A DNA stretch of 45,565 nucleotides from Bacteroidota bacterium (GTDB lineage Bacteria; Bacteroidota; Bacteroidia; Bacteroidales; JADFUO01), in contig JAUXFX010000003.1 in the NCBI GenBank assembly GCA_030622635.1, forward strand, positions 1-45,565. Reading direction: 5' to 3'. The position numbers and the translations under genes were made by a program. The notes under the pieces are model-generated. The model searched no databases and had not been told where the DNA came from. It was given only the letters and a program-made list of their open reading frames with translations. Below are positions 33,979 through 44,041 of this stretch, in pieces. Position 1 is the first letter of the stretch, and the number at the start of each line of letters is the position of its first letter.

Positions 33979-36675
33979 ATGGATATAAAAGAAGAAAATA
34001 AAGACCTGAAGCAAAATTTTGAGGAAAGCAAGAATAGTTCCGGCGAGTTGCACAAAACCATTCATCTTTCGGGGATGTATAAAAGCTGGTTTTTGGATTA
34101 TGCTTCGTATGTGATTCTCGAAAGGGCGGTTCCTGATATTTATGATGGTTTAAAACCCGTTCACCGGAGAATATTGCATGCAATGAAAGAGCTTGATGAT
34201 GGAAGATATAACAAGGTTGCAAACATTATTGGTCATACTATGAAATATCATCCGCATGGCGATGCTTCAATAGGTGATGCACTGGTACAATTAGGACAAA
34301 AAGACTTACTGATCGATACACAAGGAAACTGGGGAAATGTCCTGACCGGCGATGGAGCTGCAGCTCCACGTTATATTGAGGCTCGTTTATCCAAATTTGC
34401 GCTTGATGTTTTATTTAATCCCAAAACAACCTCATGGAAGTTGTCTTATGACGGAAGAAATAAAGAACCTGTTTCCTTGCCTGTTAAATTTCCTTTGTTG
34501 CTTGCTCAGGGTGTGGAAGGTATTGCAGTTGGCCTGGCATCAAAAATTTTACCTCATAATTTTAATGAACTGATTGATGCTTCTATAAATGTTTTAAAAG
34601 AAAAGGATTTTGAGATATATCCTGATTTTCAAACCGGATGTATGGCAGATTTTTCGAGGTATAACGATGGAATCAGGGGAGGAAAGGTTAGAGTAAGAGC
34701 AAAAATTAATCAACAGGATAAAAAAACATTGGTTATTACTGAAATTCCTTTCGGGACAAATACAACTAATTTAATAGATTCAATTGTTTCAGCTAATGAC
34801 AAGGGCAAGATAAAGATCAAAAAAATTGATGATAATACAGCCGAAGATGTTGAAATAATTATCCATCTTGCACCCGGGGTTTCTCCCGATCAAACTATTG
34901 ATGCTTTATATGCATTTACTAATTGTGAAATTTCAATTTCTCCTAATTCATGTGTAATTGAAAAGGATAAGCCTAAATTTGCCGGAGTTAAAGAAATACT
35001 AAGAACTTCAGTAAATAATACTGTGTCGCTTCTTAAAATGGAACTGGAGATCAGAAAAAATGAACTTCAGGAACAATGGCACTTTTCCTCTCTGGAAAAG
35101 ATTTTTATTGAAGAAAGAATATATCGTAATATTGAAGAATGTAAAACTTGGGAATCGGTTTTAAAGACTATTGATAAGGGATTAAAGCCGTTTAAAAGCA
35201 AATTCTTCAGGGAAATAACTAAAGAGGATATTATCAGGTTAACTGAAATAAAAATCAAAAGAATATCAAAATACAGTTCATTCAAAGCCGATGAAATTAT
35301 TAAAGGTATTGAATTTGAGATTGATGAAGTAAATAATCATCTTGAGCATCTGATTGATTATGCAATAAATTTTTATAGGCAAATAAAAAAGAAATACGGT
35401 AAAGGCAGGGAAAGAAAAACCGAAATACGAAATTTTGATACTATACAGGCAACTATGGTTGCAGCCGCTTCGCAAAAACTTTATGTTAACCGTGAAGAAG
35501 GTTTTGCAGGTACTTCCCTTAAAAAAGATGAATATGTTTGTGATTGCTCTGATATTGATGATGTTATCGTGTTTCGTTCGGATGGTACTTTTTTGGTGAC
35601 CAAAGTTTCAACAAAAACATTTGTTGGGAAAGTGATTATTCATATTGATGTTTTTAAGAAAAATGATGACCGGACAATTTATAATATGATATATCGCGAT
35701 GGCAGAAGAGGAAAAACTATGGTAAAACGATTTCCTGTAAAAGGAATAACTCGCGATAAAGAGTATAGCCTGACTAAGGGTACTGAAAGTACAAAAATTT
35801 TATATTTTACTGCTAATCCTAATGGTGAAGCAGAAATTGTAAAAGTTAATTTAAAACCAAAACCCAAACTTAAAAAGTTAGCTTTTGAATATGATTTTAG
35901 CGACCTGACTATAAAAGGAAGAAATTCAAAAGGAAATATTCTTACTCGTCATATAGTTAAAAATATTATTCAGAGAGAAGAGGGTGTTTCTACACTTGGA
36001 GCAAGGGATATCTGGTATGACGATATTGTAAAACGCCTTAATACCGAACAACGCGGTGAATATCTCGGAGCTTTTAAAAGTGATGATAAAATTCTTACAA
36101 TAATGCAGAACGGAACTTATAAACTGGTTAATTACGACTTATCAACACATTTTGATGAAGATATGATAAGAATTGAAAAGTTCAATCCTGATAAAATAAT
36201 TTCAGTTGTTTATCTTGAGGGAAATCAGAAAAAATATTATATTAAAAGATTTCAGATTGACCAACAAAGCAATGGAAGTAAAAAAGTTAATTTTATTGGT
36301 GAACATCCCGATGCTTTATTAATAAATATCAGTCTTGACAGTTTACCAAGGATAGAAGTGCTTTTTGATGCAAAATCAGATAAAAGAAGTGTTAAAAATG
36401 AAATTATTCAATTAGCTGATTTTATTGCCCTAAAAAGTTATAAGGCAAGAGGTAAACGTATTTCAAATAAAGAAATAAAAAAGATTGTTGTATTAGATGC
36501 TGTTCCTTATGAGAAAGAAGAAGCATCTCAACAGGAAAATCATGAAGTTAAAGACAATAATATTGCTGAAACCCAAGTTAATGAAGGTGAAAATAATATC
36601 AAGGTAAAGCAAAAAGAAAAAGAAAAAGAAAAAGAGGAACATGATAAGAACCAACAAATGACCATTGACTTTTAG
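33979..36675 (+). CDS. parC: DNA topoisomerase IV subunit A
   Basis: The 898-residue protein is a type IIA topoisomerase breakage-reunion subunit that works with ParE to unlink replicated chromosomes. The catalytic pair Arg131-Tyr132 lies in AAAPRYIEARL. The quinolone-pocket segment is HPHGDASIGDA at 91-101; the position of the usual Ser is Ala96, as I would expect for the ParC of this phylum. After the coiled-coil region (380-480) the C-terminal domain lacks the GyrA box QRRGGKG, which argues for ParC rather than GyrA. The tail is Lys/Glu-rich (KEKEKEKEE) and ends in MTIDF. The gene starts 30 bp after the BatA-like gene and is probably co-transcribed. Confidence 0.93.
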   Translation: MDIKEENKDLKQNFEESKNSSGELHKTIHLSGMYKSWFLDYASYVILERAVPDIYDGLKPVHRRILHAMKELDDGRYNKVANIIGHTMKYHPHGDASIGDALVQLGQKDLLIDTQGNWGNVLTGDGAAAPRYIEARLSKFALDVLFNPKTTSWKLSYDGRNKEPVSLPVKFPLLLAQGVEGIAVGLASKILPHNFNELIDASINVLKEKDFEIYPDFQTGCMADFSRYNDGIRGGKVRVRAKINQQDKKTLVITEIPFGTNTTNLIDSIVSANDKGKIKIKKIDDNTAEDVEIIIHLAPGVSPDQTIDALYAFTNCEISISPNSCVIEKDKPKFAGVKEILRTSVNNTVSLLKMELEIRKNELQEQWHFSSLEKIFIEERIYRNIEECKTWESVLKTIDKGLKPFKSKFFREITKEDIIRLTEIKIKRISKYSSFKADEIIKGIEFEIDEVNNHLEHLIDYAINFYRQIKKKYGKGRERKTEIRNFDTIQATMVAAASQKLYVNREEGFAGTSLKKDEYVCDCSDIDDVIVFRSDGTFLVTKVSTKTFVGKVIIHIDVFKKNDDRTIYNMIYRDGRRGKTMVKRFPVKGITRDKEYSLTKGTESTKILYFTANPNGEAEIVKVNLKPKPKLKKLAFEYDFSDLTIKGRNSKGNILTRHIVKNIIQREEGVSTLGARDIWYDDIVKRLNTEQRGEYLGAFKSDDKILTIMQNGTYKLVNYDLSTHFDEDMIRIEKFNPDKIISVVYLEGNQKKYYIKRFQIDQQSNGSKKVNFIGEHPDALLINISLDSLPRIEVLFDAKSDKRSVKNEIIQLADFIALKSYKARGKRISNKEIKKIVVLDAVPYEKEEASQQENHEVKDNNIAETQVNEGENNIKVKQKEKEKEKEEHDKNQQMTIDF

Positions 36676-36696
36676 AAATAAGTTTTTTCTTTTCAA

Positions 36697-36717
36697 CCTG
36701 AAACCTAAAACCTGAAA
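36697..36717. repeat. Heptamer units CCTGAAA / CCTAAAA
   Basis: Three phased units directly before the start of the 291-residue lipoprotein gene. Confidence 0.6.
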
Positions 36718-36725
36718 CAAATATC

Positions 36726-37601
36726 ATGTCCAAACGAATAAATTTTACGAAACTTATTCTGTTAGTACGTAAATATTATTTGCCAGTATTTTTTTTTATC
36801 ACATCGTTTTTGTTGTTTTCATGCAGTATTGAAAGAAAAATTGCAAAACAATACATTGAACTGAACAAGCCCGGTTCAATGCTTATCCTTATCCCGGATT
36901 ATGTTTACAAGAACAGCCTTAAGCAGTTTGAAATTGAAAATGCCGATAGCCTTAATGAGTGGACATTAGACTCCACTTTATTTGCAAACAGCCATTATAT
37001 TCAGAATATATCAGATTCAATTATTTTGAAAAAATTCATAGATAATATGATAAGTGGCTTGAAACAATATGGCTTTAAAATCTTTACTGAAAGCCAAACT
37101 GATACTTTTATGCTTATCTCACCACCGTCATTTATTGTAAATATTGCCCAGATAGAACTTGAGGAATATATTATGCCTGTGAGAGATGAAGAATTTTTTA
37201 ATGATGGCGATCTTTATTATATGGAATTTGACCTGAATGCTGTAAATATTAATTCATGGTTTGAAATAACAGAGTTGAATACACAAGATCAGGAAAGTAA
37301 AATTTTATTTACAAGTGATTATACCTTTGATGATATTGAGGGCAGTTTCAGGCAAATGCCTTTTACGTGGGAGGTTAAATATAAATATACAATTGATACG
37401 CTTACAGTTGATGATATCTATGATTTTGCAGAGTTTTTAGGTGAAGAATATGCAGCTTATATTTATGATTATATTATGAATGAATACATAAAAAAGCACC
37501 TTCCAGAAAATATTTTGCCTGATTATTATTTTCATTATAACAGGCAAAGACAAAGTTTATTGCCTGTACTTGAAGATAAGTTTATTGAGATGAAGCCGTA
37601 A
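36726..37601 (+). CDS. Predicted lipoprotein of 291 residues, function unknown
   Basis: A basic N-terminus and one hydrophobic segment end in a lipobox (LLFSC, Cys33), so the protein is exported and lipidated. The following part (ERKIAKQYIELNKPGSMLILIPDYVYKNSLK) looks conserved, and the protein has many acidic residues and strand-like segments. I recognise no named family. It lies between parC and menG with short gaps (50 and 32 bp), in a four-gene run that starts with the BatA-like gene. The position suggests co-transcription, not a shared function. Confidence 0.8.
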   Translation: MSKRINFTKLILLVRKYYLPVFFFITSFLLFSCSIERKIAKQYIELNKPGSMLILIPDYVYKNSLKQFEIENADSLNEWTLDSTLFANSHYIQNISDSIILKKFIDNMISGLKQYGFKIFTESQTDTFMLISPPSFIVNIAQIELEEYIMPVRDEEFFNDGDLYYMEFDLNAVNINSWFEITELNTQDQESKILFTSDYTFDDIEGSFRQMPFTWEVKYKYTIDTLTVDDIYDFAEFLGEEYAAYIYDYIMNEYIKKHLPENILPDYYFHYNRQRQSLLPVLEDKFIEMKP

Positions 37602-37633
37602 AGTTTTTATTTATTTATTCACTCACTTACATA

Positions 37634-38380
37634 GTGTCTACAAGAAAACTCAATATTTTGATAACACTATATAAAAATATTAATACAGGGAAAAAAGAGC
37701 AGGTTGTAGCAATGTTTGACAATATTGCCGGTAAGTATGATTTTTTAAATCATTTACTTTCAATAGGCATTGATAAGAATTGGAGAAAAAGAGCAATAAA
37801 AATCCTTAAAGAATTTAATCCTGAAAGCATTCTTGATGTTGCCACAGGAACCGGTGATTTTGCTATTGAGTCGATTAAATTAAATCCAAAGGAGGTAATT
37901 GGGATTGACATTTCACACGAAATGCTTAAAATCGGAGAAAAGAAAATAAAAAAAACAGGATTAGAAAATCTTGTGTCTTTTTATCCCGGAGATTCGGAAA
38001 AATTAAATTTTCAAGACCACCGCTTTGATGCCGTTATTGTAGCGTTCGGTGTGAGAAATTTTGAAAACCTGTCATCAGGAATTAATGAAATATTCAGAGT
38101 GATTAAACCCGGTGGAGTTTTTGTTGTACTTGAATTTTCAATACCCGGAAATTTTCCGGTTAAACAATTATTTAATTTTTATTTTTTTAAAATTCTTCCT
38201 GTTATTGGCAGAATTATATCAAAGGATAAATCGGCTTATAGTTATCTTCCTGCATCTGTCAAGGCTTTTCCTGACAGAGACGATTTTCTTTCCGTATTGA
38301 ATAGTGCAGGATTTGTTAATACAAAATATAAGCTGCAATCATTTGGTATTGCTGCAATATATTGGGGAACAAAAAATTGA
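37634..38380 (+). CDS. menG: Demethylmenaquinone methyltransferase (UbiE/MenG family)
   Basis: The enzyme adds the last methyl group in menaquinone synthesis, using S-adenosylmethionine. The 248-residue protein has the family start MFDNIAGKYDFLNHLLSIGID, the SAM-binding motif ILDVATGTGDFA near 72-83, IGIDIS near 96, GVRNFENLSSG near 137 and the C-terminal stretch SAYSYLPASVKAFPDRD. All key motifs are present. The start is GTG at 37634; a TTG at 37658 in frame is an alternative with a similar fit. In Bacteroidota menaquinone is the respiratory quinone, so menG is the better name than ubiE. Other men genes are not in the window. Confidence 0.94.
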   Translation: MSTRKLNILITLYKNINTGKKEQVVAMFDNIAGKYDFLNHLLSIGIDKNWRKRAIKILKEFNPESILDVATGTGDFAIESIKLNPKEVIGIDISHEMLKIGEKKIKKTGLENLVSFYPGDSEKLNFQDHRFDAVIVAFGVRNFENLSSGINEIFRVIKPGGVFVVLEFSIPGNFPVKQLFNFYFFKILPVIGRIISKDKSAYSYLPASVKAFPDRDDFLSVLNSAGFVNTKYKLQSFGIAAIYWGTKN

Positions 38381-38406
38381 AAAATATAATGTAATAAATC
38401 ATTTCC

Positions 38407-39429
38407 CTATTTAAAATATTCAGTCCTTGCATAAGGCACCGCTTTCTGGTCGGTAAAATCTTTTTTTAGAAATTTAAAGTATCCTGTAATGGCTATCATA
38501 GCTGCGTTGTCGGTTGTATATTCAAATTTGGGAATAAAAACCTTCCAGCCCAGTTCTTTTTCCGTGTTTTTAAGAGCTTCCCTGAGTTGAGAATTGGCTG
38601 AGACTCCTCCTGCTATTGCAATTTGTTTTATGCCCGTTTTTTTTGCTGCTGCTTTTAATTTTTTCATCAACACATTGATAATGGTTAATTGTATTGAAGC
38701 ACACAGGTCGGCTTGGTTTTGTTCAATGAACCTGGGGTTTTCTTTTAGCCTGTCTCTGATAAAATATAAAAATGATGTTTTTAAACCGCTAAAGCTAAAA
38801 TCCAGATCAGGGATGTCAGGTTCGGGAAATTTAAAAATATTCTGGTTGCCTTCCCGGGCGAATTTGTCAATTTCCGGTCCGCCGGGATAGGGGAGTCCGA
38901 GAATTTTCGCAGCTTTATCAAATGTTTCTCCTGCCGCATCATCAATAGTTTTCCCGATTATCTCCATGTCAAAATAATCCTTTACTATAACTATTTGAGT
39001 ATGACCTCCTGAAACTGTAAGACATAAAAAAGGAAATTCAGGTATTGAATTAGTTTCTTCATCTTCAATAAAATGTGCCAGAATATGCGCCTGCAGGTGA
39101 TCAACTTCAATCAACGGAATATTTAATCCTAGTGCAAAGGATTTTGCAAATGAAGTACCTACCAATAATGAACCAAGCAATCCCGGACCACGTGTAAAAG
39201 CAATTGCATTAAGCTGTTTTTTATTTATCTTTGCTTTTTTTAAGGCACTTTCAATTACAGGTATTATATTTTGCTGATGTGCCCTTGATGCTAATTCAGG
39301 AACAACACCACCATATTTTTTATGTACTTCCTGATTTGCAACAATATTGGCAAGAATTTTGGTGTTTTTTATAATTGCCGCAGAAGTGTCGTCACACGAA
39401 GACTCAATACTTAGAATAAAAGTGCTCAT
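38407..39429 (-). CDS. tsaD: tRNA N6-adenosine threonylcarbamoyltransferase
   Basis: TsaD, with TsaB and TsaE, transfers threonylcarbamoyl to A37 of tRNAs that read ANN codons. From the ATG at 39429 the protein has 340 residues, the normal length. Visible features are the ATPase-like start ILSIESSCDDTS, VVPELASRAHQQN, the metal-binding His111 and His115 in VDHLQAHILAH, LTVSGGHTQI and IAIAGGVSANSQLR. An in-frame ATG at 39465 would add 12 residues, but the -7 box at 39470-39463 lies across it, so 39429 is the start. Its promoter overlaps the first codons of tamB, which runs the other way. Confidence 0.96.
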   Translation of the reverse strand: MSTFILSIESSCDDTSAAIIKNTKILANIVANQEVHKKYGGVVPELASRAHQQNIIPVIESALKKAKINKKQLNAIAFTRGPGLLGSLLVGTSFAKSFALGLNIPLIEVDHLQAHILAHFIEDEETNSIPEFPFLCLTVSGGHTQIVIVKDYFDMEIIGKTIDDAAGETFDKAAKILGLPYPGGPEIDKFAREGNQNIFKFPEPDIPDLDFSFSGLKTSFLYFIRDRLKENPRFIEQNQADLCASIQLTIINVLMKKLKAAAKKTGIKQIAIAGGVSANSQLREALKNTEKELGWKVFIPKFEYTTDNAAMIAITGYFKFLKKDFTDQKAVPYARTEYFK

Positions 39430-39442
39430 TGTAATTTGGTAA

Positions 39443-42400
39443 TTGTACAATTTTTTAAAGAACAAAGTTATTAAAAAAAGGATTAGAAGAATATTAATAT
39501 ATACTTTTATGGTAATTCTTGCATTACCGGTATCATTATATTTTCTTGTAAAAAACCCGTTTGTTCAGACATTTTTAGCACAATCTGCAGCTAATTATCT
39601 TTCCGGGGAATTACATACCGAAATCAAGATAGGAAGGGTGAAAATTTCAAATTTATTTGATATTGTTTTAGCCGATGTATTAGTTAAAGATTTGCACGAT
39701 AATACGATATTAAGTGTTAAAAATCTCAGTCTGAACATTCAGAAGCTGAAAATAAAAGACAACATTATAAAAGTAAACAAGCTGATTCTTGAAAAGTCCG
39801 AAATCGGATTAATAAAATACAAGGGTGATTCAACTATGAATTTTAATTTTATTATTGATTATTTTGATACAGGTAAATCATCTGAAGTTATTGATACATC
39901 TGAAAAAAAAGCTTGGAAGATTCAATGTAATATTTTGAAAATCAAAGATTCACGTTTTAAGTATCAGAATCAAGATAAAGATAATTCACGTGAAGGAATT
40001 AGTTTTACAGATTTAGATATATCCGGCTTAAATTTGGATTTCAGGAATATTGAAATTATTAATGACACTATCCGGGTAAAAATAAATAATTTATCATTAC
40101 AGGATACAAGTGGCTTTATAATCCAAAAATTGAAAGGTGATTTTATAGTAAATTCTCAACTGATTCAAGCCGACCACCTGAAAATTATTACTAATAATTC
40201 TGAACTTTCATTGAAATTTGCTTTTACTTATAAAGATATTAAAAGTTTTAATGATTTTTTAACCGATGTAAAAATCAAAACAACCATTGGAGCTTCGGTG
40301 TTAAATCTTCATGATATCGGATATTTTGCACCTGAGTTATTTGTAATGAATAATAAAATTAAGATTTCCGGTGATATTAAAGGGACAGTAAGTAATTTCA
40401 GGGCTAAAAACTTTAAGTTTTATTATGGTGATAAAACAAAATTTATAGGAAATATTGATTTGAATGGATTACCTGATATTAAAGAAACATTTATTCATGC
40501 AAGAGTTAAAGATTTTGCAATTAATAAAAATGATATTGAATCATTTTTGATTCCCGGAAAGGAAAATCATCTGAACATGCCTGAAGAACTACTTGCTTTT
40601 GGAAATATAAAAATTAGAGGAACATTTACTGGGTTTTATAATGATTTTGTATCTAATGCCGAATTTTCAACTGATATTGGTGAGTTTTCTACTGATGTGT
40701 TGTTAAAAGACAATAAAAAAACCGATACGGTTGAATATCAGGGGAAAATTACAGCTAATGATTTTGATATGGGAAAATTTCTGAATATCAGTGATTATTT
40801 TGGAAAATTAAATTTAAATATTGATATTAAAGGAAAAGGATTAACTGCCGAATCGGCAATAATTGATTTGAATGGAGTTGTTGATTCTTTAGATTTTAAG
40901 GGAATTAATTATAATGAAATTGATATTAAAGGAGAATTAGCTGATAAAAAATTCAGTGGTCGTCTTAATGTTCTGGATGATAATATTAATCTCAACTTTG
41001 AAGGCATGGTTGATTTTAGTAAGGAATTACCTGTGTTTGATTTTTCATCACAAATAAGAAATGCAAAATTATATCAGCTTAATTTATTGGACAGGGATTC
41101 AACTATTATGCTTTCAACAAATTTGAATATTAATTTTGTTGGTGATAATCTTGATGATATTCAGGGTAAAATTATGATTGACAGTACCTTTTATTATGAA
41201 AAAAATAAAAAACATTATCTTGATCATTTTGCATTGGTTACAAAAGTGGATACTAATAACCACAAAAACATACAATTACATTCTGATATAATTGATGTTG
41301 ACTTAAAAGGAGATTTTCTTTTTACAGAACTGTATCCATCATTTAAAAAATTATTTAGCAATTACATAGATGTTTACTACACTGATGCTAAAGATATGCC
41401 TGAAGATAGCTTGACTCAGAGCTTTGACTTTCAAGTCAATTTGAAAAACACGGCAAATGTCAGTGAATTATTTTACCCTGATCTATTAGTAACTCCAAAT
41501 ACTGAAGTTTCGGGAAGTTACAATTCAAGCCTGAATTCTTTGGCAATTAACGGAAATTCTTCATTAATAACTTATAAAGGGATTAAATTTGAAAATTGGT
41601 TTATTGAATGTAAATCAGAAAATGATGATTTTTTTATAAAAACAGGTAGTAAAAATATATTGTTTAAAGAATCAAATGAAACCGACAGCATTTCGCTGGG
41701 AGTTGAAAATACTGTCTTTAGTGCTAATATTCATCGCGACAGCATAATCTATAATATTTCATGGAACGACACTTCTGCTAATGACCGGAATATTGGTAAT
41801 ATCATCGGCTATGTTTACTTTATTGACAGCAATAGAATTAAAGCTAAAATTTCTCATGCTGAAATGATAATTAATGACACGGTATGGAAGATAAGTGAGG
41901 ATAATTTCATTGAGATTGATACATCTTCAATATTAGTTAAAGATTTTGAGGTAATGGGAGGTGATCGTCAAAAATTTGAAATTGACGGAATAATTTCAAA
42001 ATTACCAACTGATACTTTTAATTTAGAATTTAAAAATTGGGATTTCTCTAATTTTGATATACTTATTGGAAATGATAATCTTGATTTTGATGGAATTATT
42101 AACGGCGATTTAAGTTTAGCTAATCTGTATAATTCCCCGAATATTTTTTCCGATATTATAATTGATGATTTTGTTTTTAATGATGAAAAATTGGGAAATG
42201 CAAAATTAAAAACAAACTGGAATTACCAGCAAAATTCTTTATACACAAATATTGAAATTATTAATGTAGGAAATGTTGGTAAGAGTAAAACCTTATCATT
42301 GAATGGATATTATTATCCGGCTAAGGATTCAAATAATCTGGATTTTGAAATATCCTTGCAAAATTTTAAATTAAGAGCAGTTGATCCGTTTATTTCAGGT

Positions 42401-43942
42401 TTTATATCAAATTTAAAAGGAATAGCATCGGGTAATTTTAAGTTAAGCGGTTCAACATCAAAACCCGATTTAACGGGAAAACTTAAGCTGATGCGAACCG
42501 AATTCAAAATTGATTATCTTAACGTTGTTTATTCGCTTGCAAATGAAATTGATTTTAATAAAAATGAAATTGTTTTTAATGATATGGTTTTATACGATTC
42601 ATTAGGTAATCAGGCAATTTGTAGCGGAAGAATTACCCATAAGAATCTTAAAAACTTCAAATTTAATATTAATATCAAACCAAAGAATTTCTCCTGCCTT
42701 AATACGGACAGTTACTTAAACAGTGAATTTTATGGCCAGGCAAATATTAGCGGAGATATAAAAATTAATGGTCCCTTAAACAAGCTGGTGTTGAACGTTA
42801 CCGTAACTACAAATAAAGGAACTAATATTAAGATACCCATCAGTACTACTGCAGATGTATCTGAACAGAATTATATAATTTTTATTAATAAAAGTGATAC
42901 GGCATTAGAAAAACCAACTTATAATGTTAATACCTCCGGTATTACATTGAATTTTAAGTTGAATGTTACACCAGATGCAAAAATCCAGTTATTTCTTCCG
43001 TCACAAATAGGTACTATTAAAGCTGATGGGAATGGAAATATAAACTTATCAATAAATCCTCAAGGCGATTTTCGGATAGTCGGTGATTATGTGATAAAAG
43101 AAGGGGTATTTCATTTTACTCTGCAAAATTTAGTAAACAAGCGATTTAGTATTATTGAAGGTGGGAAGATTTCCTGGACAGGCAGCCCCTATGATTCTGA
43201 GGTAGATTTAAAAGCATTATACAAGGTAAAAACATCGCTTGACGGTTTAGGACCGGAAATGGATTCTACAGTCAATTATGGCAGACGTGTATATGTTGAT
43301 TGTATTCTCGGATTAAAGGGTAAGCTTTTTGACCCTGATATTCACTTTAGTATCTTATTACCAAATGCGGATGAGACAACCCGTCAAATGGTTTATTCAG
43401 TTCTTGATACAACTAATGAGGCAGAAATGAATCAACAAATGTTATCTTTATTAGTGCTTGGAAGCTTTAGTTATAATACAACTGCAACACCATCATTGGA
43501 AGCATCATCATATAAATTAATTTCCAATCAGTTAAGCAATTGGCTGTCGCAAATTAGTAAGGATTTTGATATAGGTATAAACTATGTCCCGGGTAATCAA
43601 GTGTCAGATGAAGAACTTGAAGTGGCGCTTTCCACACAATTATTTAATGACAGGGTTTCTATTGATGGAAGTTTTGGTATTACAGGTGAAAAAACTGCTG
43701 ATAATGCAAGTAATATTGTTGGTGATGTAAATGTTGAAGTTAAATTAACCGAAGACGGAAGATTCAGGGTTAGAGCTTTTAACAGGTCAAATGCTAATTC
43801 AGCATACGATATTTATTCTTACGATCAAAGTTCTCCATATACACAAGGAGTCGGAATATTTTACAGAAAAGAATTTAACAGTTTTGCTGAAATTTTTCAA
43901 CGACAGAAACCTAAGAAACCGAAGAAAAAGAAGAAGAAATAA
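39443..43942 (+). CDS. tamB: TamB-type translocation and assembly module protein
   Basis: TamB-like proteins are anchored in the inner membrane and span the periplasm as a long beta-helical groove; they support outer-membrane protein assembly or lipid transport. The 1499-residue protein has an N-terminal membrane helix (about 16-36) after a basic stretch, long repetitive beta-rich regions, and the conserved C-terminal domain (about 1100-1470): GDYVIKEGVFHFTLQNLVNKRFSIIEGG, SWTGSPYDSEVDLKALY, DCILGLKGKLFDPDIHFSILLPN. The chain ends in a Lys run, KPKKKKKK. The start is TTG at 39443, the first candidate before the basic region; it is 14 bp from the tsaD ATG. A TamA partner is not in the window. 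Confidence 0.92.
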   Translation: MYNFLKNKVIKKRIRRILIYTFMVILALPVSLYFLVKNPFVQTFLAQSAANYLSGELHTEIKIGRVKISNLFDIVLADVLVKDLHDNTILSVKNLSLNIQKLKIKDNIIKVNKLILEKSEIGLIKYKGDSTMNFNFIIDYFDTGKSSEVIDTSEKKAWKIQCNILKIKDSRFKYQNQDKDNSREGISFTDLDISGLNLDFRNIEIINDTIRVKINNLSLQDTSGFIIQKLKGDFIVNSQLIQADHLKIITNNSELSLKFAFTYKDIKSFNDFLTDVKIKTTIGASVLNLHDIGYFAPELFVMNNKIKISGDIKGTVSNFRAKNFKFYYGDKTKFIGNIDLNGLPDIKETFIHARVKDFAINKNDIESFLIPGKENHLNMPEELLAFGNIKIRGTFTGFYNDFVSNAEFSTDIGEFSTDVLLKDNKKTDTVEYQGKITANDFDMGKFLNISDYFGKLNLNIDIKGKGLTAESAIIDLNGVVDSLDFKGINYNEIDIKGELADKKFSGRLNVLDDNINLNFEGMVDFSKELPVFDFSSQIRNAKLYQLNLLDRDSTIMLSTNLNINFVGDNLDDIQGKIMIDSTFYYEKNKKHYLDHFALVTKVDTNNHKNIQLHSDIIDVDLKGDFLFTELYPSFKKLFSNYIDVYYTDAKDMPEDSLTQSFDFQVNLKNTANVSELFYPDLLVTPNTEVSGSYNSSLNSLAINGNSSLITYKGIKFENWFIECKSENDDFFIKTGSKNILFKESNETDSISLGVENTVFSANIHRDSIIYNISWNDTSANDRNIGNIIGYVYFIDSNRIKAKISHAEMIINDTVWKISEDNFIEIDTSSILVKDFEVMGGDRQKFEIDGIISKLPTDTFNLEFKNWDFSNFDILIGNDNLDFDGIINGDLSLANLYNSPNIFSDIIIDDFVFNDEKLGNAKLKTNWNYQQNSLYTNIEIINVGNVGKSKTLSLNGYYYPAKDSNNLDFEISLQNFKLRAVDPFISGFISNLKGIASGNFKLSGSTSKPDLTGKLKLMRTEFKIDYLNVVYSLANEIDFNKNEIVFNDMVLYDSLGNQAICSGRITHKNLKNFKFNINIKPKNFSCLNTDSYLNSEFYGQANISGDIKINGPLNKLVLNVTVTTNKGTNIKIPISTTADVSEQNYIIFINKSDTALEKPTYNVNTSGITLNFKLNVTPDAKIQLFLPSQIGTIKADGNGNINLSINPQGDFRIVGDYVIKEGVFHFTLQNLVNKRFSIIEGGKISWTGSPYDSEVDLKALYKVKTSLDGLGPEMDSTVNYGRRVYVDCILGLKGKLFDPDIHFSILLPNADETTRQMVYSVLDTTNEAEMNQQMLSLLVLGSFSYNTTATPSLEASSYKLISNQLSNWLSQISKDFDIGINYVPGNQVSDEELEVALSTQLFNDRVSIDGSFGITGEKTADNASNIVGDVNVEVKLTEDGRFRVRAFNRSNANSAYDIYSYDQSSPYTQGVGIFYRKEFNSFAEIFQRQKPKKPKKKKKK
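39463..39470 (-). promoter_or_regulatory. -7 box for tsaD inside the tamB 5' end
   Basis: On the minus strand TAACTTTG fully matches TAnnTTTG. Transcription would start near 39456 and reach the tsaD ATG at 39429. The element lies within codons 7-10 of tamB. Confidence 0.55.
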
Positions 43943-43979
43943 TATCATTAAGTCAAACATACATGAAACTAACATGAAA

Positions 43980-43999
43980 CCGACGGGTTAACCCGTCGG
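43980..43999. repeat. 20-bp perfect palindrome between tamB and the T9SS gene
   Basis: CCGACGGGTTAACCCGTCGG reads the same on both strands. It lies 38 bp after the tamB stop and is GC-rich in an AT-rich setting. It could end the tamB transcript or be a dispersed repeat. Confidence 0.8.
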
Positions 44000-44041
44000 C
44001 TCACACTGGGATATGATTATTTTTTACAAATATAAACAAAC

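Noticed and set aside
36601-36640. Lys/Glu-rich end of ParC as a frameshifted tail
   Set aside because: The frame stays open to a sensible end (MTIDF); charged tails are common and need no frameshift.
37631-37642. TAGTGTCTA at the menG start as a further end of the palindromic element
   Set aside because: Only about nine bases match, with no second arm; chance is likely. A similar match at 6298 (TAGTGTCTG) was dropped for the same reason.
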